DNA from: Nocardia colli
GTDB lineage: Bacteria > Actinomycetota > Actinomycetes > Mycobacteriales > Mycobacteriaceae
NCBI RefSeq assembly: GCF_008704205.1
Contig: NZ_VXLC01000008.1
Location: forward strand, 124,001-188,000
Length of the DNA stretch: 64,000 bases
Direction: 5' to 3'
In this document: piece by piece, positions 7,168 to 16,500 of the stretch
Layout: every line of letters begins with the position of its first letter
Numbering within the stretch: the first letter of the stretch is position 1
The notes under the pieces: generated by a model
What the model saw: the letters and a program-made list of their open reading frames with translations, nothing else
What the model was told of the DNA's origin: nothing
Databases searched by the model: none
Made by a program: the position numbers and the translations under genes

Positions 7168-8909
7168 CGCACCTGGGACCGGAGGAAACGCCCGGTGCGG
7201 TCGGTGCCGAGGATCGGCGCGGGCGTGCCGTCGCCGAAGACGTACCTGCCGCCGATGAAGACGGCCGAGACCGCCCCGTCATTGCGATTCACCATGCGAG
7301 ACAGGTTGTCATACTGCGCGACGGTGCTCTCGGCGTAGGCGTCCAGCGAGGCGTCCAGGTGCGCCGGATCGATGATCACCAGGTCCGCGCGATCACCCTC
7401 GCGCAGGTGCCCGGCGTCGATGCCGTACCAGTCGGCGAGCTCGCCGGTGAGCCGGTGCACCGCGCGCTCCAGCGAGATGAACGGCTGCCCGGACTGCTCG
7501 GCGTCGTGCGCGCGGCGCAGGAAGCGCAGCCCGAAGTTGTAGAACGCCATGTTCCGCAGGTGCGCGCCCGCGTCCGAAAAGCCCAGCTGTACACCGGGAT
7601 CCGCGCCCAGTTTGGTCAGGAACTTGGGCCGGTGATTGGAAATCGTGGTGCGCCAGCGCAGTTTGGTGCCGTGCGCGACCACCAGATCGAGGAACGCGTC
7701 CACCGGATGCACGCCGCCGCGATCGAGGCCGACCTGTCCGAACGTCTTGCCGATCACCGAATCATCCGGGCAGGCAACGATTTCGGCGTCGAAGAAGTCG
7801 CGGTGCCAGACCCGCAGCCCGAACTTGGTGTCGTAGTCCTTGCGGAACTGCCGCCGGTACGCCTCGTCCTGCATCAGGGCGTCGCGCTCGACCTGATCGG
7901 CGAGGTGCAGCGCCGCGGCGCCGGAGCCGAACTCCTCGAAGATCACCAGGTCGATGCCGTCGGCGTACACCTCGAACGGCACCGGCAGGTGCTGCCAGCG
8001 GAAGTCGCCGCCGAGCGCGTTCAATGCGCGGGCGATCGGGCCCATGATGTAGACCAGCGCCGGGTTGGCCTTGATGTCGGCGGCCGAGAGCAACGTGGTC
8101 TTCAAGCGTTTGCGGAAGATGCCCAGGCTGCTCAGCGTCATCGCGGCGATGCTGCGCACCGAGGCGATGTCCGGACCGGCCTGCAACACCCGGCGTCGCC
8201 GGCGCAGAATCGCGTTGAGCCGCCGCCGTTCCCGCGCCTTGGCATAGGTCGACGGCAGGGTGCGCGAGCGGCAGGTGTCGCCGTCGATCTTGTCGAAAAG
8301 CAACTGCTGCTGCGACATTCCGACGAAGCCGGCGTCGAGCGCCTCGGTCAGTGCCGTTTCCATCGCCGCCTGCTCGGCCGCGGTGGGCCGGACCTCCTTG
8401 CGGGTGGCGCGATCGAGCCCCATCTGTGCGGTCCGGATGTCCGAATGACCGAGCATCGCGGCGATATTCGGGCCGAGCGGCAGTTCCTCGAGCGCCGTGA
8501 TGTATTCGCGCGCCGACCGCCAGGTCTTGGTCTCCTCGATGGTATCGATGACGTGCTTGCGCGGGATCGCCTCGACCCGGCCGAACAGGTCGCCCGCGTC
8601 GGTCGGCCCGACGTGCACGGTCGAGAGCGAGCACGAGCCGAGCAGCACCGTGGTGATGCCGTGGCGCACCGACTCGGCGAGCGCGGGCGTCTTCAGCACC
8701 TCGATGTCGTAGTGCGTGTGGATGTCCACCATGCCGGGGACCACCCACTTGCCCGCGGCGTCGATGACGTTCGGGCAGTCCGTCTCGTCGAGCGGCTGCG
8801 CCGATACCGCGACGACGCGATCGCCGCGCAGTCCGAGGTGACGGGTCGCGGAGGCCGAACCGGTGCCGTCGAACCAGCGGCCGGCCTTGATGATCGTGTC
8901 GTAGCTCAC
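7164..8909 (-). CDS. Amidohydrolase, N-acyl-D-amino-acid deacylase-like
   Basis: A 581-residue metal-dependent hydrolase of the amidohydrolase superfamily. The N-terminal beta-sandwich (residues 1-58) leads to the metal motif HTHYD ('GMVDIHTHYDIE'). Further metal/catalytic elements appear as 'GHSDIR' near residue 153 and 'GFSDAGAHL' near residue 445, and the C-terminal sandwich returns with 'GDRADLVIID'. This order is that of D-aminoacylases and dihydroorotase-like enzymes. The start is 10 bp from a perfect 16-bp palindrome. It is co-transcribed with a TetR gene and a crotonase remnant, so the original locus may have served degradation of an acyl-amide or CoA-linked compound. Confidence 0.87.
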   Translation of the reverse strand: MSYDTIIKAGRWFDGTGSASATRHLGLRGDRVVAVSAQPLDETDCPNVIDAAGKWVVPGMVDIHTHYDIEVLKTPALAESVRHGITTVLLGSCSLSTVHVGPTDAGDLFGRVEAIPRKHVIDTIEETKTWRSAREYITALEELPLGPNIAAMLGHSDIRTAQMGLDRATRKEVRPTAAEQAAMETALTEALDAGFVGMSQQQLLFDKIDGDTCRSRTLPSTYAKARERRRLNAILRRRRRVLQAGPDIASVRSIAAMTLSSLGIFRKRLKTTLLSAADIKANPALVYIMGPIARALNALGGDFRWQHLPVPFEVYADGIDLVIFEEFGSGAAALHLADQVERDALMQDEAYRRQFRKDYDTKFGLRVWHRDFFDAEIVACPDDSVIGKTFGQVGLDRGGVHPVDAFLDLVVAHGTKLRWRTTISNHRPKFLTKLGADPGVQLGFSDAGAHLRNMAFYNFGLRFLRRAHDAEQSGQPFISLERAVHRLTGELADWYGIDAGHLREGDRADLVIIDPAHLDASLDAYAESTVAQYDNLSRMVNRNDGAVSAVFIGGRYVFGDGTPAPILGTDRTGRFLRSQVR

Positions 8910-8918
8910 TCACACATT

Positions 8919-8934
8919 GCAACCGATCGGTTGC
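8919..8934. promoter_or_regulatory. Perfect 16-bp palindrome, TetR operator
   Basis: GCAACCGATCGGTTGC is fully self-complementary and lies 10 bp upstream of the amidohydrolase ATG. The CCGATCGG core recurs at 3072-3079 ahead of another TetR gene. It most likely binds the TetR protein encoded at 6559-7167. Confidence 0.7.
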
Positions 8935-9160
8935 TAACCGTCAAGGATGAGTTCTCACAACCCTCCGCGGACGGCGGCGAGCAATGATTTGCTGTCGCGT
9001 TACTAATGGCCTGCCGAGCGGCAATCGGTATCGGTCATCCTCGTTCGATCAGTGGACTTGAAATGGTCAATGGCGTGATTCGACTCAATTGTCCGAATAG
9101 TTGCTGAATAGAATGAGTGGACGCAGCCCTTGTTTCCCACACATCGAGAGGGAGGGGCCC

Positions 9161-11104
9161 ATGCCCACACTGATCCCGGGACGTGCCGATCATCCGCTCG
9201 CCCTGCCGACCGAGGCGGAAATCACCGAGGTGCGCGCCGTAGTCGACGCGGCCGGGTTGATCGCGCCGACGACGCGTTTCGTGTATGTCGGATTGGACGA
9301 GCCGGACAAGTACGAGATCTACCCGTGGTCCGGGACGTTGGATCGCCGGTTCCGGGTGCTGCTGCACGATATCGATCGGCCGAACGCCGTCGACGTGATC
9401 GTGTCGCTCGGTAGCAAGGCTGTGCTGTCCCAGCGCACGCTGGATGCGGTCGTGGACGGTCAACTGCCCGTGCTCGACGAGGAGTTCGAGCTGGTCGAGG
9501 CGGTGTTGTCGGGCAATCCGGAATGGTCGGCCGCGCTGGCGGCCCGTGGGCTGGATGTCGCGGACGTGCGGGTCGCGCCGCTGTCGGCAGGCGTGTTCGA
9601 CTACGCGGGCGAAGCAGGCCGCCGGATCCTGCGCGGCCTGGCATTCCATCAACAGCACGCGAAGGACCATCCGTGGGCGCATCCGATCGATGGTCTCGTC
9701 GCTTTCGTCGACGTCATGGCCCGCGAGGTGTTGCGGGTGATCGACACGGGGCCGGTCGCGGTGCCGCAGGAGTCCGGGAACTTCGATGATCCGGCCGTCA
9801 CCGGCCCGCCGCGCACCACGCAGAAGCCGATCGAGATCACGCAGCCGCAGGGGCCGAGCTTCACCGTGCACGGAAACCTGGTCGAGTGGGAAAAGTGGTC
9901 GGTGCGGGTCGGTTTCGATGCCCGCGAGGGACTTGTCCTGCACCAGATCGGTTTTCAGGACGGCGGCCGGGTACGCCCGATCATCCATCGGGCGTCCATC
10001 GCGGAAATGGTTGTGCCCTATGCCGATCCGTCGCCGATCCGCTCCTGGCAGAACTATTTCGACACCGGCGAGTATCTCGTCGGGCGCTACGCCAACGCGC
10101 TCGAGCTCGGTTGCGATTGCCTCGGTGACATCACCTATTTCGACGCGGTCATCGCCGACGAGGCGGGCAATCCCCGCGTGCTGCACAACGCGATCTGTAT
10201 GCACGAGGAAGACTTCGGCGTGCTGTGGAAGCACACCGACCTCTGGACCGGGTCGCGCGAGGTGCGCAGGCAACGCCGCCTGGTGATCTCGTTCTTCACC
10301 ACGGTGGGCAATTACGATTACGGCTTCTTCTGGTACCTGTACCTAGACGGCACCATCGGCTTCGAGGTCAAGGCGACCGGAATCGTCTTCACCGCAGCGT
10401 ATCCCGGCCCCGATCACCCGTTCTCCACGCAGGTCGCGCCCGGCCTCGGCGCGCCCTACCACCAGCACCTGTTCAGCGCACGACTCGACATGATGGTCGA
10501 CGGGCACCACAACCGCGTCGAGGAAGTGGACAGCGCCCGCGTACCGATCGGCCCGGACAACCCGCACGGCAACGCTTTCACCCGCCAACGGACCGCGCTG
10601 ACCCGCGAATCGGAGGCGCAGCGGCTCGCGGACAACCGCGTCGGCCGCGTCTGGCACATCAGTAACCCAGAGGTGCACAACCGACTCGGCCTACCCGTCT
10701 CGTACGTGCTGCATCCAGAAGGCAAGGAAGCGCTGCTCGCCGCCGACGAATCACCGATCGCCAAGCGAGCCGCCTTCGCCACGAAAACCCTCTGGGTGAC
10801 CCACTTCGATCCCGCACAGCGTTACGCCGCAGGCGATTTCGTGAACCAGCACCCTGGCGGCGCAGGCCTCCCGGAGTACGTCGCCGGCGATCGATCACTC
10901 GACAACGAAGACCTGGTCGTCTGGCATACCTTCGGCCTCACCCACTTTCCGCGCCCGGAGGACTGGCCGATCATGCCGGTCGACTACACCGGCTTCGTCC
11001 TGAAGCCGGCCGGCTTCTTCGACCGCAACCCCACCCTGGATGTCCCGCGCACCGGCGCCGGCCACGCATCGACCGGTTGCTGCCATGGAACTCCCGACGA
11101 TTGA
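9161..11104 (+). CDS. Copper-containing primary amine oxidase
   Basis: A 647-residue topaquinone enzyme that oxidises primary amines to aldehydes, releasing ammonia and H2O2. The cofactor motif NYDYG is present, so Tyr385 is the topaquinone precursor. The catalytic base is Asp301 in 'YFDTGEYLVG'. The HxH copper pair is in 'YHQHLFSARLD', and the third ligand is the His in 'THFPRPEDWP'. N2 and N3 domains precede the catalytic beta-sandwich, and no signal peptide is seen, so it is cytoplasmic as in Arthrobacter. I chose ATG 9161 because GAGAGGGAGGGG precedes it; the longer frame starting at 9101 lacks a binding site. Confidence 0.96.
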   Translation: MPTLIPGRADHPLALPTEAEITEVRAVVDAAGLIAPTTRFVYVGLDEPDKYEIYPWSGTLDRRFRVLLHDIDRPNAVDVIVSLGSKAVLSQRTLDAVVDGQLPVLDEEFELVEAVLSGNPEWSAALAARGLDVADVRVAPLSAGVFDYAGEAGRRILRGLAFHQQHAKDHPWAHPIDGLVAFVDVMAREVLRVIDTGPVAVPQESGNFDDPAVTGPPRTTQKPIEITQPQGPSFTVHGNLVEWEKWSVRVGFDAREGLVLHQIGFQDGGRVRPIIHRASIAEMVVPYADPSPIRSWQNYFDTGEYLVGRYANALELGCDCLGDITYFDAVIADEAGNPRVLHNAICMHEEDFGVLWKHTDLWTGSREVRRQRRLVISFFTTVGNYDYGFFWYLYLDGTIGFEVKATGIVFTAAYPGPDHPFSTQVAPGLGAPYHQHLFSARLDMMVDGHHNRVEEVDSARVPIGPDNPHGNAFTRQRTALTRESEAQRLADNRVGRVWHISNPEVHNRLGLPVSYVLHPEGKEALLAADESPIAKRAAFATKTLWVTHFDPAQRYAAGDFVNQHPGGAGLPEYVAGDRSLDNEDLVVWHTFGLTHFPRPEDWPIMPVDYTGFVLKPAGFFDRNPTLDVPRTGAGHASTGCCHGTPDD

Positions 11105-11311
11105 ACCGCTCATTTGCCGGTGCCCGTGGTCGCGGCGACCTTCGCCCTCTCGTCGCCGGCGCCCGCATCCGCCGGGCAACCGCCGCCGTCAGCTAACGAT
11201 TCGGCGTGGCGTGCGCCCGACTCGGTAGCGCACGGACCCGTCTCGGGACACACTTGACGGCGTGAATCGCATGCCATACGGCCCGATCGCCGACAACCGG
11301 GCAGGTCAACG

Positions 11312-12715
11312 GTGACCGCCCTCGCTCGCGGCGAGAACCGGCCCGCACCCGCCGACCGGATGACGGTCACCGTCACCTGCTCGGCCGGAGTCGATGTCTC
11401 CGCGCTGCTGCTCGGCGCGGACGGCCGCGTCCGGACCGACGCCGACTTCGTGTTCTTCAACCAGCCGGTCGGTCCCGGCGTCACCTACCGGCACGGCAGC
11501 GGCCGTGGCGACATGGTCGACGTGCAGACCAGCGCGCTACCCGCGAACGTGGACAAGGTCGTGGTCACCGCCAGCCTCGACGGCAGCGGACCGCCGACCT
11601 TCGCCGCCGCGGGCACGCTGCTCGCGACGATCGGATCCGATTCGGGGGCACTGACTTTCCCGATGGACGGGCTCACCACCGAAACCGCCGTGGTGTGCGT
11701 GGAGATCTATCGTCGCGGCGGCGCCTGGAAGGTGCGCGCGGTCGGGCAGGGTTACGACAACGGGCTGGCCGGTATCGCCACGGCGTTCGGCGTGAACATC
11801 GACGACGAGCCCGCGGCGCCCGCACCGCCGCCGAATCCGCCTGCTGCCCCTCCGGTTTCGGCACCGAACTACCCACCACCGGCCGCACCGAACTACCCGC
11901 CGCCGCCCCCGCCGGCATATCAGCCGGCCCCCGCCTATTCACCACCCGCGCCATCACCTCAGCAAGGAGCACTGCCGATGCAGAGCGATCTGTTCAACCC
12001 CAGCCACGCCGAAGTCAACGGCGTCGGCATCCAGAAGCAGGGCGGCAAGATGATCAAGGTCGCCGTCAACGGCGAGGTCATGGCCCGGGCCGGTTCGATG
12101 GTCGCCTACCAGGGCGACATGCAGTTCAAGGCGCTCGGCTCCGGCGGCATCGGCCGCGCGATCACCCAGCGGCTCACCGGCGAGGGCGTGCCGCTGATGA
12201 ACGTCTCCGGCCGCGGCGACCTGTTCCTCGCCGACAGCGCCGCCGACGTGCACATCATCGATCTCGACGGCAGCGACGGCCTCACCATCAACGGCTCCAA
12301 CGTGCTCGCCTTCGACACCAGCCTGTCCTACCGGGTCGCCCGGGTGCAGGGCGCGGCCGGCGTCGCCAGCAATGCCGGGTTGTTCAACTGCGTGTTCACC
12401 GGGCGTGGCCGGATCGCCATCACCACGCACGGCTCGCCGGTGGTGTTGCAGGTCGATCAGCCGACCTACGCCGACCCGCAGGCGGCGGTGGCGTGGTCGT
12501 CGAGCCTGCAAACCGGGATCAAGCGCAACGACTCCTTCGGCCTCGGCCGGCTCATCGGCCGCAGCACCGGCGAGGGTCTCACGCTGGCCTTTTCTGGGCG
12601 CGGCTTCGTCATCGTGCAGCCCTCGGAGTTGCCGCCCGGCGGACTCATCGGCGGCACCGGCGGCGGCCAGCAGGCCGGGCAGAGTGGCGGCGCATTGGGC
12701 GGTCTGTTCGGTTAA
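11312..12715 (+). CDS. TerD-domain / AIM24-domain fusion protein
   Basis: A 467-residue protein with two recognisable halves. Residues about 1-165 are a TerD (tellurium/stress, calcium-binding) domain: 'VDVSALLL' and 'DADFVFFNQP' at the start, 'VCVEIYRRGGAWKVRAVGQGY' at the end, here shown in part. Residues about 170-225 are a Pro/Ala/Tyr-rich linker with repeated PNYPPP units. Residues about 230-455 are an AIM24-type beta-sandwich (MIKVAVNGEVMARAGSM ... FSGRGFVIVQP). TerD proteins bind Ca2+ and act at the membrane; AIM24 domains occur beside them in actinobacterial ter clusters, but here they are one chain. The GTG start has only a weak binding site. Confidence 0.88.
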   Translation: MTALARGENRPAPADRMTVTVTCSAGVDVSALLLGADGRVRTDADFVFFNQPVGPGVTYRHGSGRGDMVDVQTSALPANVDKVVVTASLDGSGPPTFAAAGTLLATIGSDSGALTFPMDGLTTETAVVCVEIYRRGGAWKVRAVGQGYDNGLAGIATAFGVNIDDEPAAPAPPPNPPAAPPVSAPNYPPPAAPNYPPPPPPAYQPAPAYSPPAPSPQQGALPMQSDLFNPSHAEVNGVGIQKQGGKMIKVAVNGEVMARAGSMVAYQGDMQFKALGSGGIGRAITQRLTGEGVPLMNVSGRGDLFLADSAADVHIIDLDGSDGLTINGSNVLAFDTSLSYRVARVQGAAGVASNAGLFNCVFTGRGRIAITTHGSPVVLQVDQPTYADPQAAVAWSSSLQTGIKRNDSFGLGRLIGRSTGEGLTLAFSGRGFVIVQPSELPPGGLIGGTGGGQQAGQSGGALGGLFG

Positions 12716-12886
12716 GGCAACAGTTCGGATTGTGAAACATCTGCGCGCCGCGATTGACCCGGCGCGCAAGGTCCGCGATGATCCCTATCACCTCGGATCC
12801 TCCAGTTTCTTGCGACGAGGTACTCCTATCACTCTGGCATTTCGGCACGCAGCGTGGCGGCAAGGCGAAGAGAGGCCTGAAATTTG

Positions 12887-13408
12887 ATGAGCAGCAAGCG
12901 TTTTAGAAATTGGTCGGCAAGAGTCGCGGTACTCGCCGGAGTCGCGACCGCCGGATTCGCAATGACGGCAACCGCACAGGCCGAACCGCTATGGCCGGGC
13001 GGACCGGACATTCCCGGCGTGCCTGCGATCATTCAGCCGCCGCCGCCCGCACCGGTGTACGCACCGTGCACCGCGGCGAAGACGCGCGCCTGCATGCGGC
13101 TGTCGACCAAGGAAATGTGGCTGATGGAGGACGGCAAGACCATCTATGGTCCGAAGCCGATCGAAATCGGCCGGCCGGGATACGAGTCGCATGTCGGTGT
13201 CTTCGACGTCGACTTCAAGCGCGAACATTTCTGGAGCACAATGCACAACGCGCCGATGGAATGGGCCGTCTTCTTCGACGGTGATATCGCCACCCACATC
13301 GGTCCGCTGGATTCGAACTCGCACGGCTGCATTCGGATGAACCCCGATGCCGCCGAGGCCACGTATCGCCATCTCGAGCCGGGCGACATCGTGGAAGTCG
13401 TGGAATGA
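12887..13408 (+). CDS. Secreted L,D-transpeptidase-like (YkuD) protein
   Basis: A 173-residue exported protein with an N-terminal signal peptide (cleavage near AQAEP), a short Pro-rich segment and a YkuD domain. The catalytic motif is 'SHGCIRM', with the nucleophilic Cys near residue 148 and the conserved HIG upstream. YkuD enzymes form 3-3 peptidoglycan cross-links or attach proteins to the wall. This one is much shorter than mycobacterial LdtMt enzymes and lacks Ig-like domains. I prefer ATG 12887 over the TTG just before it because GAAGAGAGG is suitably placed. A hairpin terminator follows. Confidence 0.88.
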   Translation: MSSKRFRNWSARVAVLAGVATAGFAMTATAQAEPLWPGGPDIPGVPAIIQPPPPAPVYAPCTAAKTRACMRLSTKEMWLMEDGKTIYGPKPIEIGRPGYESHVGVFDVDFKREHFWSTMHNAPMEWAVFFDGDIATHIGPLDSNSHGCIRMNPDAAEATYRHLEPGDIVEVVE

Positions 13409-13433
13409 ACGTCTGACTCCACATTTTTCGCAT

Positions 13434-13468
13434 AAACGGGGTGCCCTGCACGGGCATCCCGTTTTTGT
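13434..13468 (+). terminator. Rho-independent terminator
   Basis: AACGGGGTGCCC pairs with GGGCATCCCGTT across a short TGCAC loop and is followed by a T-rich tail (GTTTTTGTTT). It lies 25 bp past the L,D-transpeptidase stop and insulates it from the toxin gene. Confidence 0.8.
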
Positions 13469-13594
13469 TTGCCTGAGCCCCCGCCGAGCGCACCGATCCG
13501 GTCAGCGAACCGGAAGGTTCCGGCGCAGGCGACCGGCTCCCCAGAATTGCGGCCAGGGCTGCTGAGGTAGCCATGGGCGACGGAGGGTAGCGGA

Positions 13595-16500
13595 ATGCCA
13601 GACGACTTCGGGCAGGGCAAGCAGGGTGCTGAACGGACCGATGCGAGCCAACCGGGTAGCGGTGGACCGACGGCGCCCACCATCGCCCTGCCGAAGGGGG
13701 GCGGGGCGATCAAGGGGATCGGTGAGAAGTTCGCCGCGAATCCGGTGACCGGGACCGGGTCGTTGAGCGTGCCGATCAGTGTCAGTCCTGGTCGTGGTGG
13801 GTTCGGTCCGCAGTTGGCGTTGGGGTACGACTCGGGGGCCGGGAACGGGCCGTTCGGGTTGGGGTGGAGTCTGGGGCTGCCGTCGATCACCCGGAAGACC
13901 GACAAGGGGCTGCCGAAGTATGACGATGCCGGTGAGTCGGATGTGTTCATCCTGTCCGGGGCGGAGGATCTGGCACCGGTTCTTGTTGAGCAGCAAGGGA
14001 ATTGGGTTCGCGAAGAACTGCCCGTCCGCACTGTCGGCGGGACCGGCTATCGCGTTCAGCGGTACCGTCCGCGCGTCGAGGGGTTGTTCGCCCGCATCGA
14101 GCGGTGGACGAATCTCACTGACGCACAAGACATCAGCTGGCGTTCCATCTCCCGGGATAACGTCACGACCTGGTACGGTCGCGACGCGCGATCACGGATC
14201 GCCGATCCCGCGAATCCGGAGCACATCTTCAGCTGGTTGATCTGCCTCAGTTACGACGACAAAGGCAACGTCGTCAGCTACGAGTACAAGGCCGAGAACG
14301 GCGAGCTGATTGCCGACAAGGCCAATGAACTCCAGCGCGAACGCCGAGCCAACCGGTACCCGAAGCGAATTCGCTACGGAAACCACACGCCCTACTTCCC
14401 CACCCTCGACCCGGTAGCCACGTGGCCCGCGCCGCCCGCCGACGACCAGTGGTACTTCGAGCTCGTCTTCGATTACGGCGAACACGATCTCGCGCGTCCG
14501 CTGCCCGCGGATGGACCGGGATGGGGTAATCGGCCGGACCCGTTTTCGGCTTACCGTTCCGGTTTCGAGGTGCGCACGCATCGACTGTGCCGACGCGCCT
14601 TGATGTTTCACCACTTTCCGGGGGAAGACGGCGTCGGCGCGGACTGCCTCGTCCGGTCCACCGACTTCGGTTACGCCCACGATCTCGACCCGGCGAACGA
14701 GCGCAATCCGATTCACGCCGAACTCACCTCGGTCACTCAGCGCGGATACCGACGGATAGCCGGCGGATACCGCAGCAGGGCATTGCCACCCGTCGAATTC
14801 GGCTACAGCGAAGCCCAGATCCAGGGCGAGGTTCGCGAGCTCGACCGAGATAGTCTGGCAGGCTTGCCGATCGGCCTGGACGGTACCGGATACCAGTGGG
14901 TCGACCTCGACGGTGATGGTGTCGCCGGCATCCTCACCGAGCAGGGCGGCGGCTGGTTCTACAAGCGAAACCTGAGTCCCGCCAACACAGTTGGTCACGG
15001 ATCCGCCCGCCTCGGCGCACCCGAGCTGGTCGCCCCGATGCCCGCGGCCGCGTTGGCGACCGGCGCCCGATTCGTCGACCTGGCGGGCGACGGGCAGCCC
15101 GACGTCGTCCGGTTCGACGGACCTGATCCAGGGTTCTACGAACGCGACGACTCGAGCTGGTCGCCGTTCGCGCCGTTCGGCCAACTGCCCAACCAGGATT
15201 GGCGCGACCCGAACCTGCGCTTCGTCGACCTGGACGGTGACGGGCTCACCGATCTGCTGATCTCCGAACAGGACGCCTTCCTCTGGTATCCGTCCCTCGG
15301 CGAGCAAGGCTTCGGCCCGGAACAGCGCGTCGCTACCGGACGCGACGAAAATCGCGGCCCGGCAATAATTTTTGCCGACAGCGAGCAGACCGTTCAGCTG
15401 GCCGACATGAGCGGCGACGGCCTCACCGATCTGGTCCGGATCCGCAACGGCGAGGTCTGCTACTGGCCGAACCTCGGCTACGGGCACTTCGGGCGGAAGA
15501 TCACCATGGACAACGCGCCGTGGTTCGACCACCCCGATCAGTTCGACAGCCAGCGCGTCCTGATCGCCGACATCGACGGTTCCGGCACCACCGACCTCAT
15601 CTATCTGCACGCCGACGGAGTCCGCGTCTACCTCAACCACTCCGGCAACAGCTGGGGAAACCCGGTGACCTCGGCCGTCTTTCCGCCGGTCGCCGAACCG
15701 ATTCGAGTACAGGCGCTCGACCTGCTCGGCAACGGCACCGCCTGCCTGGTGTGGTCCTCACCCCTCGCCGGCGACGCGCACTCCCCGCTGTGCTACCTCG
15801 ACCTGATGGGCGGCCAGAAGCCGCACCTGCTCGTCACGGTCAAGAACAACCTCGGCGCCGAAACCGAGATCGGCTACACCCCGTCGACCGCGTTCTACCT
15901 CGCCGACCAACTGGCCGGAAAGCCTTGGGCGACAAAGCTTCCCTTCCCGGTCCACGTCGTCGACCACGTCACCGTCCGCGACCGCTGGCGCAACACCACC
16001 TTCACCAGCACCTACAGCTACCACCACGGCTACTTCGACGGACCCGAACGAGAGTTCCGCGGTTTCGGCCGCGTAGAGCAGATCGACACCGAGGACTACG
16101 GGACGTTCGGCGACGCGAACACCAACAGCCCGTACGTAACTCAGGATCATCGGCTCCATCAGCCACCGGTCAAGACGGTCACCTGGTTCCACACCGGTGC
16201 GCGGATCGACAGTCCTCAGGCATTGCATCAGTTCGAGCGGGAGTACTTTCCGCACTGGTTCGAAGATCTCCAACCGGGCACGCAGGTGCTCGGCACCTTC
16301 CGCGAGCGTGCCGTCCCGGAGCTGGATCTCGATGCGCTCGACCTGACCGCCGACGAGCTGCGCGAGGCACTACGAGCCTGCCGAGGGACGCCGCTGCGCC
16401 AAGAGGTCTACGAGTTGGATGTCGACGCACTGGCCAACGGGCGTCAGCACCCGGTCCGGCTCTTCTCTACGAGCTCACGTGGCTGCCATCTCCGCCTGGT

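Noticed and set aside
7155..8987. 610-codon plus-strand frame opposite the amidohydrolase
   Set aside because: Antisense shadow. Metal-binding motifs are on the minus strand.
13434..13468. Repeat or attachment site downstream of the L,D-transpeptidase
   Set aside because: Stem, short loop and T tract match a rho-independent terminator, and I saw no second copy in the window.
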